Positions 38,601-50,700 of a stretch of DNA of 64,000 nt are shown here, one piece after another. Made by a program: the position numbers and the translations under genes. Numbering within the stretch: the stretch's first letter is position 1; every line of letters begins with the position of its first letter. Under the pieces are notes generated by a model, which saw only the letters and a program-made list of their open reading frames with translations, searched no databases and was not told where the DNA came from. This stretch comes from Dirofilaria immitis. Taxonomy: Eukaryota > Nematoda > Chromadorea > Rhabditida > Onchocercidae. Location: the NCBI GenBank assembly GCA_024305405.1, contig JAKNDB010000092.1, forward strand, positions 1,519,501 through 1,583,500, given 5' to 3'.

Positions 38601-41600
38601 CCTTACTAACGCATCTATAGGTAGCATCTTAATCCCATTTTAGAAAGAACATTCTCTTAATTGCATTTCAGAAAGAACTTTATGTCAACCATATTTTATA
38701 AAAAGAAATCAATTAGCAAAAAAGCAATAATTTATATATAATTGGATGGGTAGATAAAAAGGGAAAGAGCAATTATCTGAAATTTATGCCTTCGCTCCTT
38801 TAGAAAAATTATTTTGCAAGTATGAGACCAGAAAAGCATGAGAAATTTAGCGCAATTTAATGTTAAATCTATAACTTCAGGAAAACAAAAACTACTCCAG
38901 AATTTTAGTTGCCACAAATTTACCTTTTGCACTTCCGGTCCGAAACCCATATCCATATTCTTTTTTCACTTCAACTCATTTCTTAATTATATTCTTTTTC
39001 ACTTCAACTCATTTCTTAATTTTTGACTTCATTCAATACTCGTTAATAACTGGTTTCCTTATTCTATAAGATCAAAAATTTCTCTTTCATTTTTTTGTTT
39101 AGAATTCCTATTGTTGAATTATTTCAGAGTTTTTTCCTGATATTTTTTTGCAAAAACAAGATCCAAATGTAAACAGTGTAAGAATTTTTTTAACTTATAA
39201 ATAAGTCTTGGATAAAATCTGTATATATCATTAATAGCAACACTACTAGCCATTGCAAACTGTTTTAAGATTCAGGCAGCATTTGCTTTTTTTTACTTAA
39301 AAATAAACAGCACGATATAAATTATTGCGCCAAATTGCTTGAAAAAATTGTTGATAAAAATGATACAAAAATGCAGTCATTTGCATATACGCTTTCAATT
39401 TCCTCATTGAAATTTCAGTATTTTTTGACTTTTTTAATCTGGAATGTGGATTATATTAATTCCATCAATAAATACTTTAAACTAGACGATTCTGTCGTCA
39501 AATAACTGAAATGGATTTAGTAAAAATTGACAAATACGATAGAAAGATCGAATGGAAACCGTCATAAAATGTAAAAAATTACAATAAAGGACGCAAAGGT
39601 AAATATCATCTGTTTATGTCAATCTCGTCATTGGTGATTGAAATGAAATTTGTATAAAAGATGGCTCCCCGTGTGATTTTTATCTGGCTTCTATGAATTT
39701 TGAATGACTATTTTCAGATGGATATGTAATATGAGATAAAAACAAGAACTTCAACGGGATTAGCACCATGTTTTCATGGCAAAATGTACGAAAGAATTAA
39801 AAAATGGTAACAAAAAGTCAGACTGGAAGAATCAATTAAAAAAGCCTTTCATCATGCAATCTTAAAAATCATCGAATAATTTTCTTATTTTATAAAGCAA
39901 GGACGTAATCTGCGCTATTTTCTGCATCCTCATCTTTCTTATACATGATGCACAAACAGATTGCCCCATAAAATGAAGAATGTTTGAAATTGAACTTAAA
40001 ATTTATTTTATTCTTTCATTCCATTTTATTAAAATTTTAGTTTATTCGAACTTACAACTTATTTAATTTTTTCATTCAACTTCAATTTAGATGTTTTAAA
40101 GGATTAATTCATACGCTGTCAATACATTGCAAAAGATAGTACGATGATCTGAATAATGATAAGGTACGATCACATGCAATGAATTTATTTCAAGTATTTT
40201 TTTGTCAGATACATTAGCACTCAAACTGATTTTCTAGAATCGATATGAGAATCAATTTTAAATCTTTATCATTTCAAATATAAGTATTCTGTGAAATGTA
40301 GTAATAGTTTCGATTTCTAAATTATAAGTGAAAAATTTTTAACTTGAACAGTTATATGTATCTCAAGTATAAATTTCATAAACATCCTATGAGCATGCGA
40401 AAGATGTTTATTATATCGGAAATGATTACGCAAAAATCTTATCCTAATAGAAATGAATTATTTGATAAATTACTTTACATCAAAATCTATCTTTCTTCGT
40501 TCTCCAATAGGAGGATGTATACTCTTTTTTCTTCGTCTACACTTCCATCAATAACGGTGTGTCCGTCCACCGGAAACATCGTAATTTTGCCAAAAGCAAA
40601 CAGTAAGAAAATGATTCTCGCCAGCATTGCCTTCGAAATTCTTTTCTCTCTTCTTTATTTATAGCTATCGCTAAACTAATGCTTCATCTAGTCTTTATGC
40701 AACCAAATGTCAAATTGCTTATCGAATGAATACACAGAAGCTTCAATCCACCCACCAATTCCGATTCCCTTATCGACCATGGCTTTTTAAAATGTAACGA
40801 TGTAAGGGAAGATGTAAAGCATAGAAAGGAAAAATTCTAATGCTTTTCAATTTTGAATTAAACTCCTTAGCCATTTAGACATAATGTAAATATGAAAATG
40901 GTGATAACTATGGCATTCTGATGATATCTATGGTGATAGTTTCTAGGACTCCATTTTCTTAAAGAAACGAAAATCTCCCGCCTTCTTATCCACGAATACT
41001 AAGAAACTAAATGGGATATGAGAGATAACGATGAATCATTCCCATTTTTTATCAATGTCTAGAATATTTTTTTGATCATAAATAATACTCACATACATAG
41101 AAAGAAAGAAATTATCCAAATTTCAAATAGTGAAATGATTTTAAAAAATTTCAAAAGGCCAGCATAACTCTCTTGAAGCTGTGAAAAATTGTTTAGTAAT
41201 GAGAATTATAAAATACTAAAACGTTTATTATAATTGAAAGTTGTTACTTTATAGAGAGGCATTTTTGGTTGGTTCGCAATGTATATCTATACAAATTTGC
41301 CCGGAAACATCATTTTGTCTATTAACGGCTTGTATTCGGTACCAGCGATCCTCACCGGAATATTTGACAATATCACGTTTTCGTATGCTCACTAAACCAA
41401 TTTGTCGTGGTAAGCGATTCCCACATTTTCGCTGATTAAAAAATGCAATTGCGAAAAGCTATTCGAAATCTCGTGAACAAAATTGTCGCCAAAACAGCAT
41501 CTGTAACGAACAAAATTATTCACGAATTCGAATAAAAAAGTATATAACTGTCTCTTTAAATCTTATGTTTCTTTTTAAATATCAAAATCCTCTTCGCACC

Positions 41601-42618
41601 TAAATATAATTTTTCTAAGAAAGAATAATAAAATTATGGATACATAGAAATAAGAATTATACTACTGCTTTTTTCATGGAGTTCGTACTGTCAGCAAATG
41701 ATAATTTCAAACAATTGAACTTAAATTCCAAAGCTCAAACTTGCTTGGTATTTAAATTAAAAATATTTGAGCATGAATGAAATACAGAAAACCTTCAAAA
41801 TACGGTCAAACAAATAAAGTTACTATTTATTATGATAAGATAATGATTTTAAATTTACTACGATCCCTGTTTTTTATTATTTTTCATTTATCACCTTTCG
41901 ATCTCCAATGCAAAAGGATTTTGTTTCGAAGATTGATCGGCGAATTCAATATGACCGATATTATTTATATATATATATAAATAAATCTTGACTTTTAGTT
42001 AATTTCTTGGAATATATCGAATAAAAATAAAACCTTTATGGTCGATTTAATAAGACCTTATCGAGACTGCGTTAGTGGCTAAATAAAACTGATTTCAAAT
42101 AATTTCATAAAATTGACAAAACTTACACATTTCCATTAGTTGTTGATGTTGATTGAAAAATATTGACAGTATCTAATCGTGCTAGCACTGTTATTGGTCG
42201 AATATGATCATTGTTATTAATATGATTATTATTACTGCCATTACCATTGCTATGAATATTTCGAGTTGGCAAATTTCGGAGTTGAGCGATATTGACACGC
42301 AGTACTTCAATAAGCCTTAAATATCCATCACAAAGTATCCTTCCAGAACGATGATGACAGTATGTGGAAGTACCACTGGTATTTGTATTCGCTGCGGTGA
42401 AAGCAGTGCCGCAATTTTCAGTAATTTGTAATGTGGGTGGCGATGGTGGTATCACATAGTTAGCTCCAGGAACAGTTGGTGCTGATGAAGATACCGATGA
42501 AAATGCTGGAAGTAGCACTGATGATGAAGTTGGGGAGAAGGGACGGATGTTAATGCTCTGATCACGGAATGTTCTCGCCCACTTAATTCACATTTGCTCA
42601 TCACATAACAGGTACTAC
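28530..42618 (-). CDS. GAP1-family Ras GTPase-activating protein (C2-C2-RasGAP-PH)
   Basis: It speeds GTP hydrolysis by Ras-type GTPases at membranes and so switches Ras signalling off. Fifteen exons were traced: 42618-42127, about 41986-41895, 41431-41248, 38286-38169, 37801-37611, 32249-31988, 31854-31772, 31413-31300, 31056-30982, 30761-30531, 30271-30150, 30037-29927, 29669-29555, about 29321-29090 (start uncertain), 28952-28734 and the last 28661-28530; counting the uncertain second exon makes sixteen. Domain order matches RASA2/RASA3: low-complexity Ser/Asn-rich N-terminus, two C2 domains, RasGAP, PH, C-terminal helix region. The likely start is ATG at 42601-42599, but an upstream coding exon is possible because the first exon begins in phase 1. 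Several exons need one added base to read through. C. elegans gap-1 is the family relative I would compare first; orthology is not shown here. Confidence 0.85.
29927..32249 (-). CDS. RasGAP catalytic-domain exons
   Basis: Exon 32249-31988 starts exactly in phase with 37611 (QW/YYLKPRM) and carries LGELRLRLFYTAEHVLP. Exon 31854-31772 gives FVKAELIRPLLRILCSDDIL. Exon 31413-31300 holds DINTLFRSQSLATKII; the Arg of LFR is the expected catalytic arginine finger. Exon 31056-30982 gives CCEIDPMKLKQG, and 30761-30531 gives SSFIIMRFFAAALMNP, the structural FLR-type motif (here IMRFFAAAxMNP). Exons 30271-30150 and 30037-29927 finish the domain (WLSSVLERFTDEQHK, MLKFLNTIS). Catalytic residues are intact, so activity is expected. 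Exon 31413-31300 changes frame at the A5 run 31345-31349 (plus-strand bases); one extra base joins HEQMKF to GHHYLVISIKP and gives the same spacing as human RASA3. Confidence 0.85.
32289..32332. repeat. 22-bp exact tandem duplication
   Basis: The unit gaaagtgaaactagtctgaa plus ta occurs twice in direct succession without a mismatch, only 40 bases upstream of the RasGAP exon 32249-31988, inside the intron. Confidence 0.9.
35429..35512. repeat. CA/TA-rich microsatellite
   Basis: A run of CA dinucleotides mixed with TA and CG steps (acacacac... atatac). It lies in the large RasGAP intron. It explains the Val/Cys/Tyr-rich minus-strand open frames across 35252-35651. Confidence 0.9.
35775..35887 (+). 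CDS. Coding-like exon inside a RasGAP intron, opposite strand
   Basis: It lies between acceptor attatag and a donor at GTG/gtgggt (or GAA/gtggtg). The plus frame reads GDQKAATVTSSRQTERKLIT and then IVVKFRKHQPLLQNDEEV, with balanced codon use unlike the flanks. All minus-strand frames are worse or stopped. It starts in phase 1, whereas the preceding clear plus-strand exon (ending 15960) ends in phase 0, so a missing exon or another one-base loss lies between them if they belong together. It ends in phase 0, matching the start of the exon at 45849. Product unknown. Confidence 0.48.
37611..42618 (-). CDS. RasGAP N-terminus and tandem C2 exons
   Basis: Exon 42618-42127 gives MSKCELSGREHSVIRAL, then a Ser/Pro/Asn-rich region and the first C2 strand (LRLIEVLRVNIAQLRNLP). 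Exon about 41986-41895 (QNPFALEIE) and exon 41431-41248 (ENVGIAYHDK, IGLVSIRKRDIVKYSGEDRW) finish C2A. Exons 38286-38169 (VVDYTGLNIREPANLYLL) and 37801-37611 (QLRMSLWHDVLPGFN) form C2B. The Asp residues that bind calcium in classical C2 loops are not seen (for example NIREPANLY where family members have xxxDPY), so calcium-independent binding is inferred. Frame shifts needing one extra base lie at 42532-42535 (GGGG), 41401-41403 (TTT) and 41262-41266 (T5). With the last change the exon ends in phase with 38286. Confidence 0.75.
38957..39023. repeat. 34-bp tandem duplication
   Basis: Two copies of attctttttcacttcaact followed by catttcttaatt lie head to tail in the intron between the RasGAP C2 exons. 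The first copy has one additional T. Confidence 0.85.
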
Positions 42619-45600
42619 CTGTAAATTAATATGTAAATAAGCAAATAATGACAATGAAAACTGAAAAAAAAACGAGATTCGAGTTCTGGAGTTCCTTATT
42701 AAAACAGGTTTCCGCAACATTATTAACTTCTGCAGATAGCAAGTCAGTAAAAACAAATTATGCTGATAAAGAATAATTAATCATAAGTGCTTTCATAATC
42801 TCAAATATGTATTTATTAATTGCTTTAACATCTTTCGTTAAAACCAAAAACATAGCAAACAAATTAATTAGAATTACCACCTGATTCGTGATAGCTTCTG
42901 GTGCTCTAATCAAAGAGAAAATCTTATTAGAAAATATAACACATCAAAATAATGGATTGCATAATATTCAGAGCTTTATTATTTTAATGAAGTCTTAGAT
43001 TCACTTATTCAAAATTAACATCAAAATAAAATTAATATAAGGAATTGTAAAAACACAACTTTTTTGTATTATTTAAAAAGGCATAAAAGTTAGATGGGTA
43101 AAACAGTAATTCGGAATCAAACTTTACATTGGTAGTCATAATTTGCAAGCATGATATAATGGAGCATCGATTCACAAGTCTGAACAAAACTGAATGAGTT
43201 TCAATCGAAAAAGTAAATAGATTCAGTGTACTCTATAAGCTAAGAACGAATAGATAAGTGAATTTAGGAAATAAAGTAAACCTCTAAAATTTCTGCATAA
43301 GCGTTACGAGAATCACCGATATCAAAATGCAGCAACCCTATCCTATGAAGTATGCTTCTCGTGACAATGAATATAATTAGTTTGCATTAAATATTTTGCT
43401 TGGAACATTCAATTTTCTGACATATTAGTAAGTGATTGATAAATTAATGTGAAAATCAATGCTTTTATTTCAGAGAATCAAAATTTAAGAGTTTTTTTAA
43501 GTTTTGGAGTGTCGAAATAATAAAATTTTTTTATTTTACATACAATTCGAAAAAGGGATGTATAAAAAATGATATGTAGGAAACTGAAAAAAATGACAAA
43601 GAATTTAATAGAATCGTTTGAAGAGAGATGGCAAGAAAAAAGATATAAAATCAATTTTAAATTCATTATGATCGAAAGAAAGATTTCATTACACTTCTCC
43701 AACCGGAACATTGATGGAACATTGTGACGGTGTGAATAGAAGAAATATGTTTGCTAAACTATGCTCATGCATGGCGCAATATTTAAAGGAATTGTATGTA
43801 AAATAAAAAGTTTAATTTCAAAATCTGGATTTAGTGTAACAAACTGAATTCATTGAAATAAAATTTAATTTTCAAAGAGTTGGAAAGGCAAGTTTAATTT
43901 GCCAAAAAGAGAAATCAAAAATCCAATGTAAGGCTGTTTTACTCATGTTTATATCAATTTTGTTTTCCCATGAGAGAGGAGATCCATAACGAATGCATTG
44001 TTCCTGTTAGTAAAATCATAAAGTGAAAAGAAAGTGAAACTTTCAAATGCTCTGAAAAATAGTGCAACACCATCAAAAATAAGTGTTATTGTTATAATAT
44101 GAGAAATTGAAAAGATTATAAGTACATCAAATTTTTATTTTTAACAGAATACGTGATATTCGTAAAGAATAATGAAAAGATAGTATTCATTCGCTTGAAA
44201 AAATCAACGAATTTTTCCAACTAAGAAGCACTTCCTGTGCTATTTAATTAATTGTTGGATTCCGTATCGATATTATGGATAATATGTGCAAAAATTATCC
44301 AACAATTATTAGAACAACAAGAGATGGCTTGGAAAGTTTAATTCTCAAATTGTCTTCCTTCTGCTTCCGGCGATTGCGAGACTTATAAATTTATGAATTC
44401 ACTGCATTATGGCTATTAAAAAACCGATACATAAGATCTGATAATTTCCGAAAATGATTGAGTATTTTCCAGAAATTTATCCATTTGATAGAATCCTTAA
44501 AAATATAAATATTCTACATATATATAAAATATATTCCATATATATATATTAGAATATATATGTATAAAATACAGAACAAGAGTATGCGTATAACTTCACC
44601 GGACTATCTTACTGCAAAGCAGAACGATTTAAAAAAAAAACTAAAATAATAGATGAGACTAACTGAATAGATGATGAACAACAGTACATCATTCCGCATT
44701 CCCAGTATCGTTAGTGAAACGAAACTAATTTAACAGTTGTCTCTCTTAACATAGTCAAACAATGGATCGATCAAATAGTTTAGTGAACTAATCCGTCAAT
44801 TTGGTTAATTAATAAACAAATAAAATATTTTAGTTAATAATATAGCAAAAAAATAAGAATTAGTTAATATGGTTGCTCAATGGTAAGCAGTACTTTCATC
44901 GAAAATATTTTTTTGTTCGAGAAGAAACCGGAAATTCATTGCTGGCTGATATTCTTGTGATGAAGGTGATATTGGTTTGATGATGATGTTGTCGTTAAAG
45001 TTAGTCGATGGATTGTTTGTTCCATTGGCTTTGGGTTGTTTTCAATGATGGGTTGATTGGTTCACCTTGGTCGTTTCACGATGGCATCCTATTCGTTACC
45101 ATAGAGCCTTGATTTGTTGTGGTGAAAAGATATCGATTCGACCACAACTTTAACTACTTTCAAAGGTTACTGACAATCGTTTTGCGCTGTTTTCTCCTCA
45201 TTCATTATTTCATTCCTTTCATGCTTCCTTTAAAATCGTCGCTATCTATCACGAAGGCTTGATTCCTCTTCTTCATTGCCATCTACAATACATGGTATAA
45301 TCGTTGTTCATCATAATAAAACATTCCAATACAATAAAATATTTGATAGAACAGGAAATAGGTAATCTCTGCTTTTCGGAAAAACCTGTTTGTATGGGTG
45401 GGTCCGAATTGTGGTATTTATCGACCAGCAGTTAATACTGTATTCATGCTGTATAACGTCGCTGTTACAACATAAATACTGATTACAGTAAATAACTTCA
45501 CTATGTTCCTAAATCCTATCATAAGTTTGTAAAATTGTCCAAAATTAATTTGCATAAATAAAGAAGTCACTGATGAGAGTATTTTCTTGTTTTCTTGGCA

Positions 45601-45740
45601 GATATATTCCATATGAATTTCCAGATACTTCTTATCCAGGTGAATAGCCGTATGTATGCAGATGTGCATTTACCATAAATGGGATAGATATAAATGTAAA
45701 CGCTTACTTCGGCGGAAATTAAATTTACTTCAGTCATCAG
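42619..45740. other. Upstream flank of RasGAP
   Basis: The acceptor tttacag just before 42618 implies an upstream exon or untranslated leader on the minus strand. A GC-richer patch at about 44,930-45,300 with scattered minus-strand open segments (for example after tgtag near 45,290) is a candidate for first exons and promoter. None could be tied to the gene by phase or homology. Confidence 0.35.
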
Positions 45741-45741
45741 A

Positions 45742-45801
45742 AACGGATAAAGATGAGAGATTTAACGGATAAAGATGAAACGGATAAAGATGAGAGATTT
45801 A
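45742..45801. repeat. Short tandem repeat, unit aacggataaagatgagagattt
   Basis: Two full 22-base units flank one truncated 15-base unit. It ends 48 bases before the acceptor of the exon at 45849. Confidence 0.85.
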
Positions 45802-45848
45802 ATATTTGTAAGAAGTAGAAAAAATATGGAATATAAGTTTATTACCAG

Positions 45849-45961
45849 ATTTACTCGGAGCAATCAGATCTTTTGGTCGCGACAGAATCACATACAGGCA
45901 TGCTATGTAACGATCATTCGGTAATTGATACGAAATGTAGCAAGATATCCATTATCAATTG
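45849..45961 (+). CDS. Coding-like exon with strong splice sites, product unknown
   Basis: It has the acceptor tttattaccag and the donor AATTG/gtgagt, both close to consensus. The frame reads IYSEQSDLLVATESHTGM, LCNDHSVIDTKCSK and ISIIN. It ends in phase 2, and joining to 47499 gives Cys and keeps the frame open. The codon mix is far less AT-biased than its surroundings, and the minus strand has stops. It is probably part of a plus-strand gene with the 35.8 and 47.5 kb exons; which gene that is, is open. Confidence 0.52.
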
Positions 45962-47498
45962 GTGAGTAATTGAAAATGAATCCTAAAAAATGATGTTACA
46001 AACATCGTGAGCTGAGTCGTCGTTAAAATAGACAGAAAAGGAATGGAATCCAAGTACTTCATCATTGTACTACAAATAACATAATGGAAAGCAAAACAAA
46101 CAGATAGTAATGAAGTGGCAAGAATCTGAAGTAGTGTAAGAGAGAGAAGTATAAATATTAAACTTGATTGAAATTGCCAATATTATAATAAATATTACTG
46201 TTTACAAATTTGATTTCTGACTTCTTTGCTTTCAACGTTGATTGCAGGTAGGTGAAATGAATATGTTAAAATGATCACATCGATTCGACTTCTTCTAGAA
46301 GCATATTTAAAAAACAATCGTTGATATGAGGAAGATGTTGTAAAAGATAGTAATAAAGATCTGTTAAAAAAATTACAATGAAAAAGGAGTAGTAGTAGTA
46401 GCAGGAGTAGCTAAGAGCAAAGGACGCTGCAACTGCAACAACTATGCATCACTTTCTGAAGCATTTAACAATTTATAACAGGCATTACTGCATTTTCGCC
46501 TCCTCTGTGCCCTACATTTTCCTTGTATTTTTTTAATTGCTTTTCTTCAAATATATAATTAAAAATATTCATTTATCTGTTTATCAACCTGCTATGATCA
46601 TTCTAATTATTTCTAATTTTAAATGGACGATTGACTCTTTCGATATTATTAATAAAAATCCAAATAAACCGAAATGAATATGGATGTTGTAATTTCTAAG
46701 AATACTAATCATTGAATGTAGTAAAGTTATGGATTTTTTTTTGTAAAAATCGGATGTTAAGAGAAAAATGAGTAAGAAGTGAATAATTGAAAAATTGAGC
46801 CTAAGATATAAAATCTTAGTGATGACAGTTCCTCGCTAAATGGTACATTTCAACGGCGATATCATAGCTGCAGTATCATATGTTATTTGCAAGTCAGCCA
46901 GAGTATCATTATAGGATTATCTGCCGAAGAATCCATTGATAATGGAAAAAACGAACGATAATAGAATTCATCAAAATTGTTTCGAATCTAAAAACACTGC
47001 GAAATTTCCTGACACACATAATCCTTGACATTATCTGAACAAACTTCATTGACATGCTGTTCCTTAAAATTATGGACAGCATTATCGAATTATGCGGTAT
47101 TACTTGGAGATTGATACGCTATAAATTACAAATAATGAGAATAATACTATAGATAGGATTGGAATGTCGTTCCACTGGTCAACATTTGATTATGTCTTAT
47201 CATATCTAGTGATATAAAAATACCCGAACATAGAAAATGGAATACACTGATACACATATAAGAAATTCCAAAGTTTCAATCAGTACGATACAAACTAAAG
47301 TCAACTATAATTATTCGAAGATTCAGCTGAATGAAAAGTAACATTTTACATATTCAGTTTTTCGAAAATGAAGATTAGCTGAATCTACTACCGAAATAAT
47401 ATCAGTTGCAAAAGAGACGCGGTGATACCGAAGTGTTTACGATTGCTATTGATATTGATAATTGAAAGGAATCGGAAATAGTTTGTAATGAACTGTAG
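45962..47498. other. Probable intron between exons at 45.85 and 47.5 kb
   Basis: AT-rich, with no recognised feature. A short agt/agc-rich patch (gtagtagtagtagcagg) lies near 46,388-46,410. Confidence 0.4.
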
Positions 47499-47742
47499 CG
47501 TTGTAGATAAATGCAGTTATCCAGAGTGCCTGCCAGTGATACGATTCTTCAATTACACCTACATGCAAAACAGGAAAAGCAAAAGCAATCGGCTGTTTGA
47601 TTTGTTGTTGCAGGAAGAAACAGCATTAGCCAGACAAGAAGAAAGTAGGAAGCACCATGGACAGATGTTCAAATGTTTCGATAAAGAAAGGATACTTCCG
47701 GTCGGTCCTTCGGTTCTTTCTCTGATAATTTCTGTTGAATAG
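47499..47742 (+). CDS. Coding-like exon, charged and Cys-containing, product unknown
   Basis: After acceptor gaactgtag the frame reads VVDKCSYPECLPVIRFFNYT, NRKSKSNRLFDLLLQEETAL and ARQEESRKHHGQMFKCFDKE before a stop at 47740. The start phase (2) matches the exon ending at 45961. The real donor is probably before the stop (candidates near 47,700-47,716), but none is strong. An in-frame ATG at 47488 would also allow an 84-codon single-exon gene. No family recognised. Confidence 0.45.
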
Positions 47743-47749
47743 TTTTGCG

Positions 47750-50700
47750 ACATCACTTAGCATTGCTACACTATGTAGTTCAACTACAATGCGTAGAACT
47801 TGCTACATGTTTATTCTTTCTGCAAATAAAAATTTTATAAGAATGTTTGTCATCTATGATCTGGACAACATTTTAACAAATTGTACGAAGGATTTTCTTT
47901 TTTCACGTTCTACACGAAAAATGCTATTATCAGTTGAGAAAATATAGTGAAAAATTACACTGTATGAACAAAGCAATTATCGTCAATGGTTGTTAGAAGA
48001 CAGCTAAAATGTCATTTGAAGTGTACTGAATATGAAGTTGTTTTGAAAAATGAAAAATGAATGTAGGGAAATATATCTAACTGACTTATTTTCTCTCGAA
48101 GTGTCTTCAAAGACAGATAAAAACTGCATATCCTGAATCTAAACATTAGTTGAATTGTCATGGATAAATAGGATCATATAGCAATGGTGAACAATAATAG
48201 AAGTAATTTTTATGATAAAACTACAAATATTAGTGATATAAATAACAGAATATGTAAAGAATCGAAGATATTACGCATCAGTTCTAATACTACAACACTA
48301 CAACAAGATCACCAGTGGATAATTTCAAATGGATTATAATCCATTATCATTATTCATGAAATTGAATAAATAAAAATTATATATTGAAATAATTGGAATT
48401 GTTCAATCTCATTTGCTCGATTACAATTTGCATTCATCATATTTTTGATCTAAATGTCGTATATTTTACTGCACTTAAAAAAAGATGCACGGCAAAAACA
48501 GAATTAAATAATCTGAAAAAGGATAAAACAACAACAGTACTGCAAGTGATAAAAGGGGAAGGTACAAACTGATGGAAATTTAAATTTTTTCAAAAAATTC
48601 TATAGCCTGTATGCGATGATTCCTCATATATATATATATATATGTGGTATCGAAAGTTACGTGTACACTACAGATATGTATGTCAGTCCATATGAATAGT
48701 TGTGAGAATGACGAGAAATGTTTGGAATGTGCGACAACAACATTTAACAAAGTGCTGAAAATGGGACTGGAAAAAGACATGTATATAAATATATATGAAA
48801 TGTATATATATAAAGGAAATTTCTGTTCCAATTCTTTAATAAACAATTAATGATGATAATAAAGTTTTTAAAAAAAATTTTTCATATATAAAATAACATG
48901 ACAGTGATAAGAGAAGTAAAATTATAATAGCATGACATGATGACATTAATAATGTTTATATGGAAGAAACGATACTATTATTTGTCATCATTCTGATGAA
49001 TTACCGGAAACTCTTTTTGATTCTGATTTCGGTAGGTAAAAGGAAGGAGATTTACATATTTGTAATTGATCTCATTAATCAATCTTTAATATATGCTACA
49101 ATGATCAATTTTAGATGAATTCTTCGTATTCTATCGCTTCGCTTTTCTTTACTTAACTCATCTTCACATATCCATTGTTTCAAAAAATTTGATTCGTTCA
49201 CCGACAAAGTTTAAATAATGGCAATTCTCACTTTCTCAAGATCATTCTTTTCTGTTACTACTTTTACATGTAACATTTGTAATCCAGGTTATGTAACATG
49301 TGCAGAATAATATCTACATATTAAATATATTTTAAATAACTCGCTTAACGAATAGATGATTAATTTCGAGATAATACAACATAAGATAGGAAAAAAGTCT
49401 GGAAAATTCGAAGACGAAAAACAAAAATTTAAGGAAAAATCTGCAGCAAGCAATGAATCTCGTGCTCGATGTATTTCAAGTAGCTTTAAATTCTTGCCGA
49501 AATAGAAATATCATTAAGTTGAGAGTGTAGTTTTATGAGATATAGCATCCGCCATTCATGTTCGAGTTTATGTGATACTCTCTGATAATATGTTCTGTAC
49601 TGTTCTTTACAATGTCGTCATCATCGATTAGTTTCGTTCTGTTCTTATCTTTTAACAATTTTTTCACTTCATTTTTCAACCTTTTTATTAATTGCAGCAA
49701 ATTTGTCGATTAATATTTTCAATTTATATTGCGAACTTCATCAATTATTACGATTTAATACAAGAAATGATCGATGATAAGTTCGATATTGAGCGAAAGA
49801 TATCGATTACACAATGCATTTAGCATACATAAAGATCACATTACATGTTTGTGACAGAAACAATGAATGTACACAGCAATCCTTGACTAAATATTTCAAA
49901 CAAAGTATAACGATATGTTCGATCATATTTTCTCAGTTTTTAAATTCCTACTATTTTGAACTTCTTTTATTTTGCCAAATAAAATTATAATTTGACTTGG
50001 AAAGAAATTCTTGAATTTAAATACTATCCCAAGATGTATCTATCGATAGCCATGAAAAGAAGTATATAATGTCGAAGCATCGTTAAGGAATCTGTTTTTC
50101 AGATACATATTTCTGAATTGTCATTATTTTCATAGTAAACTGTGAAAATAAAAAGAAAACTTTAAAGAAAAATCTGTATAATCGGTATGATAAATCAATA
50201 TTCGTCGGTTAAAAATTGGACGATGACATGATATCATTGTTTTATTATGCTACGTTGATAGTTTTAAGAATGAGCTCTACATAAGGTTTGAATGAAATAC
50301 GCGTTATACAGGGCATAAATATAAAATTGTGAGTAAGATGCGATATGAGATTAATGTAGAATTGCTGAAGAATGATGAATCACTGAAAGTCGCAGAAGTT
50401 TCTGATTAATACAAAGTTATCAGAAGTAATAGAAATCTGTGTAGCCTATCTAACGAATTATTAACAGTAAATGTTCAACGTATTGATTTAAAATTAGTCG
50501 TTGCATAATTTGTCTAATTTCAAGTTTTATGGAATATTTGCTAACCCGTTTTAAACATAAGCATAGATCATTATTTGAAACTTTTAGAGATATGCATGCC
50601 TTTTCTTTTGTCAGTATCTATTCATTGCAACTATTGAATAATGATAACATATCACGAAATCGAATTTCCATTAGAACTATTGACTGGAAGAAATATACTT

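Noticed and set aside
38924..38961. Possible RasGAP exon between C2A and C2B on the minus strand
   Set aside because: Splicing exon 41431-41248 directly to 38286 gives CLSIK-VVDYTGL, a better C2 start, so the extra exon is not needed.
40541..40664. GC-richer patch with open frames on both strands
   Set aside because: No frame fits the C2 domains, and splice sites are weak.
43478..43711. Hydrophobic minus-strand frame, possible membrane protein
   Set aside because: Phe/Leu/Ile-rich translation of AT-rich DNA with no start or splice evidence.
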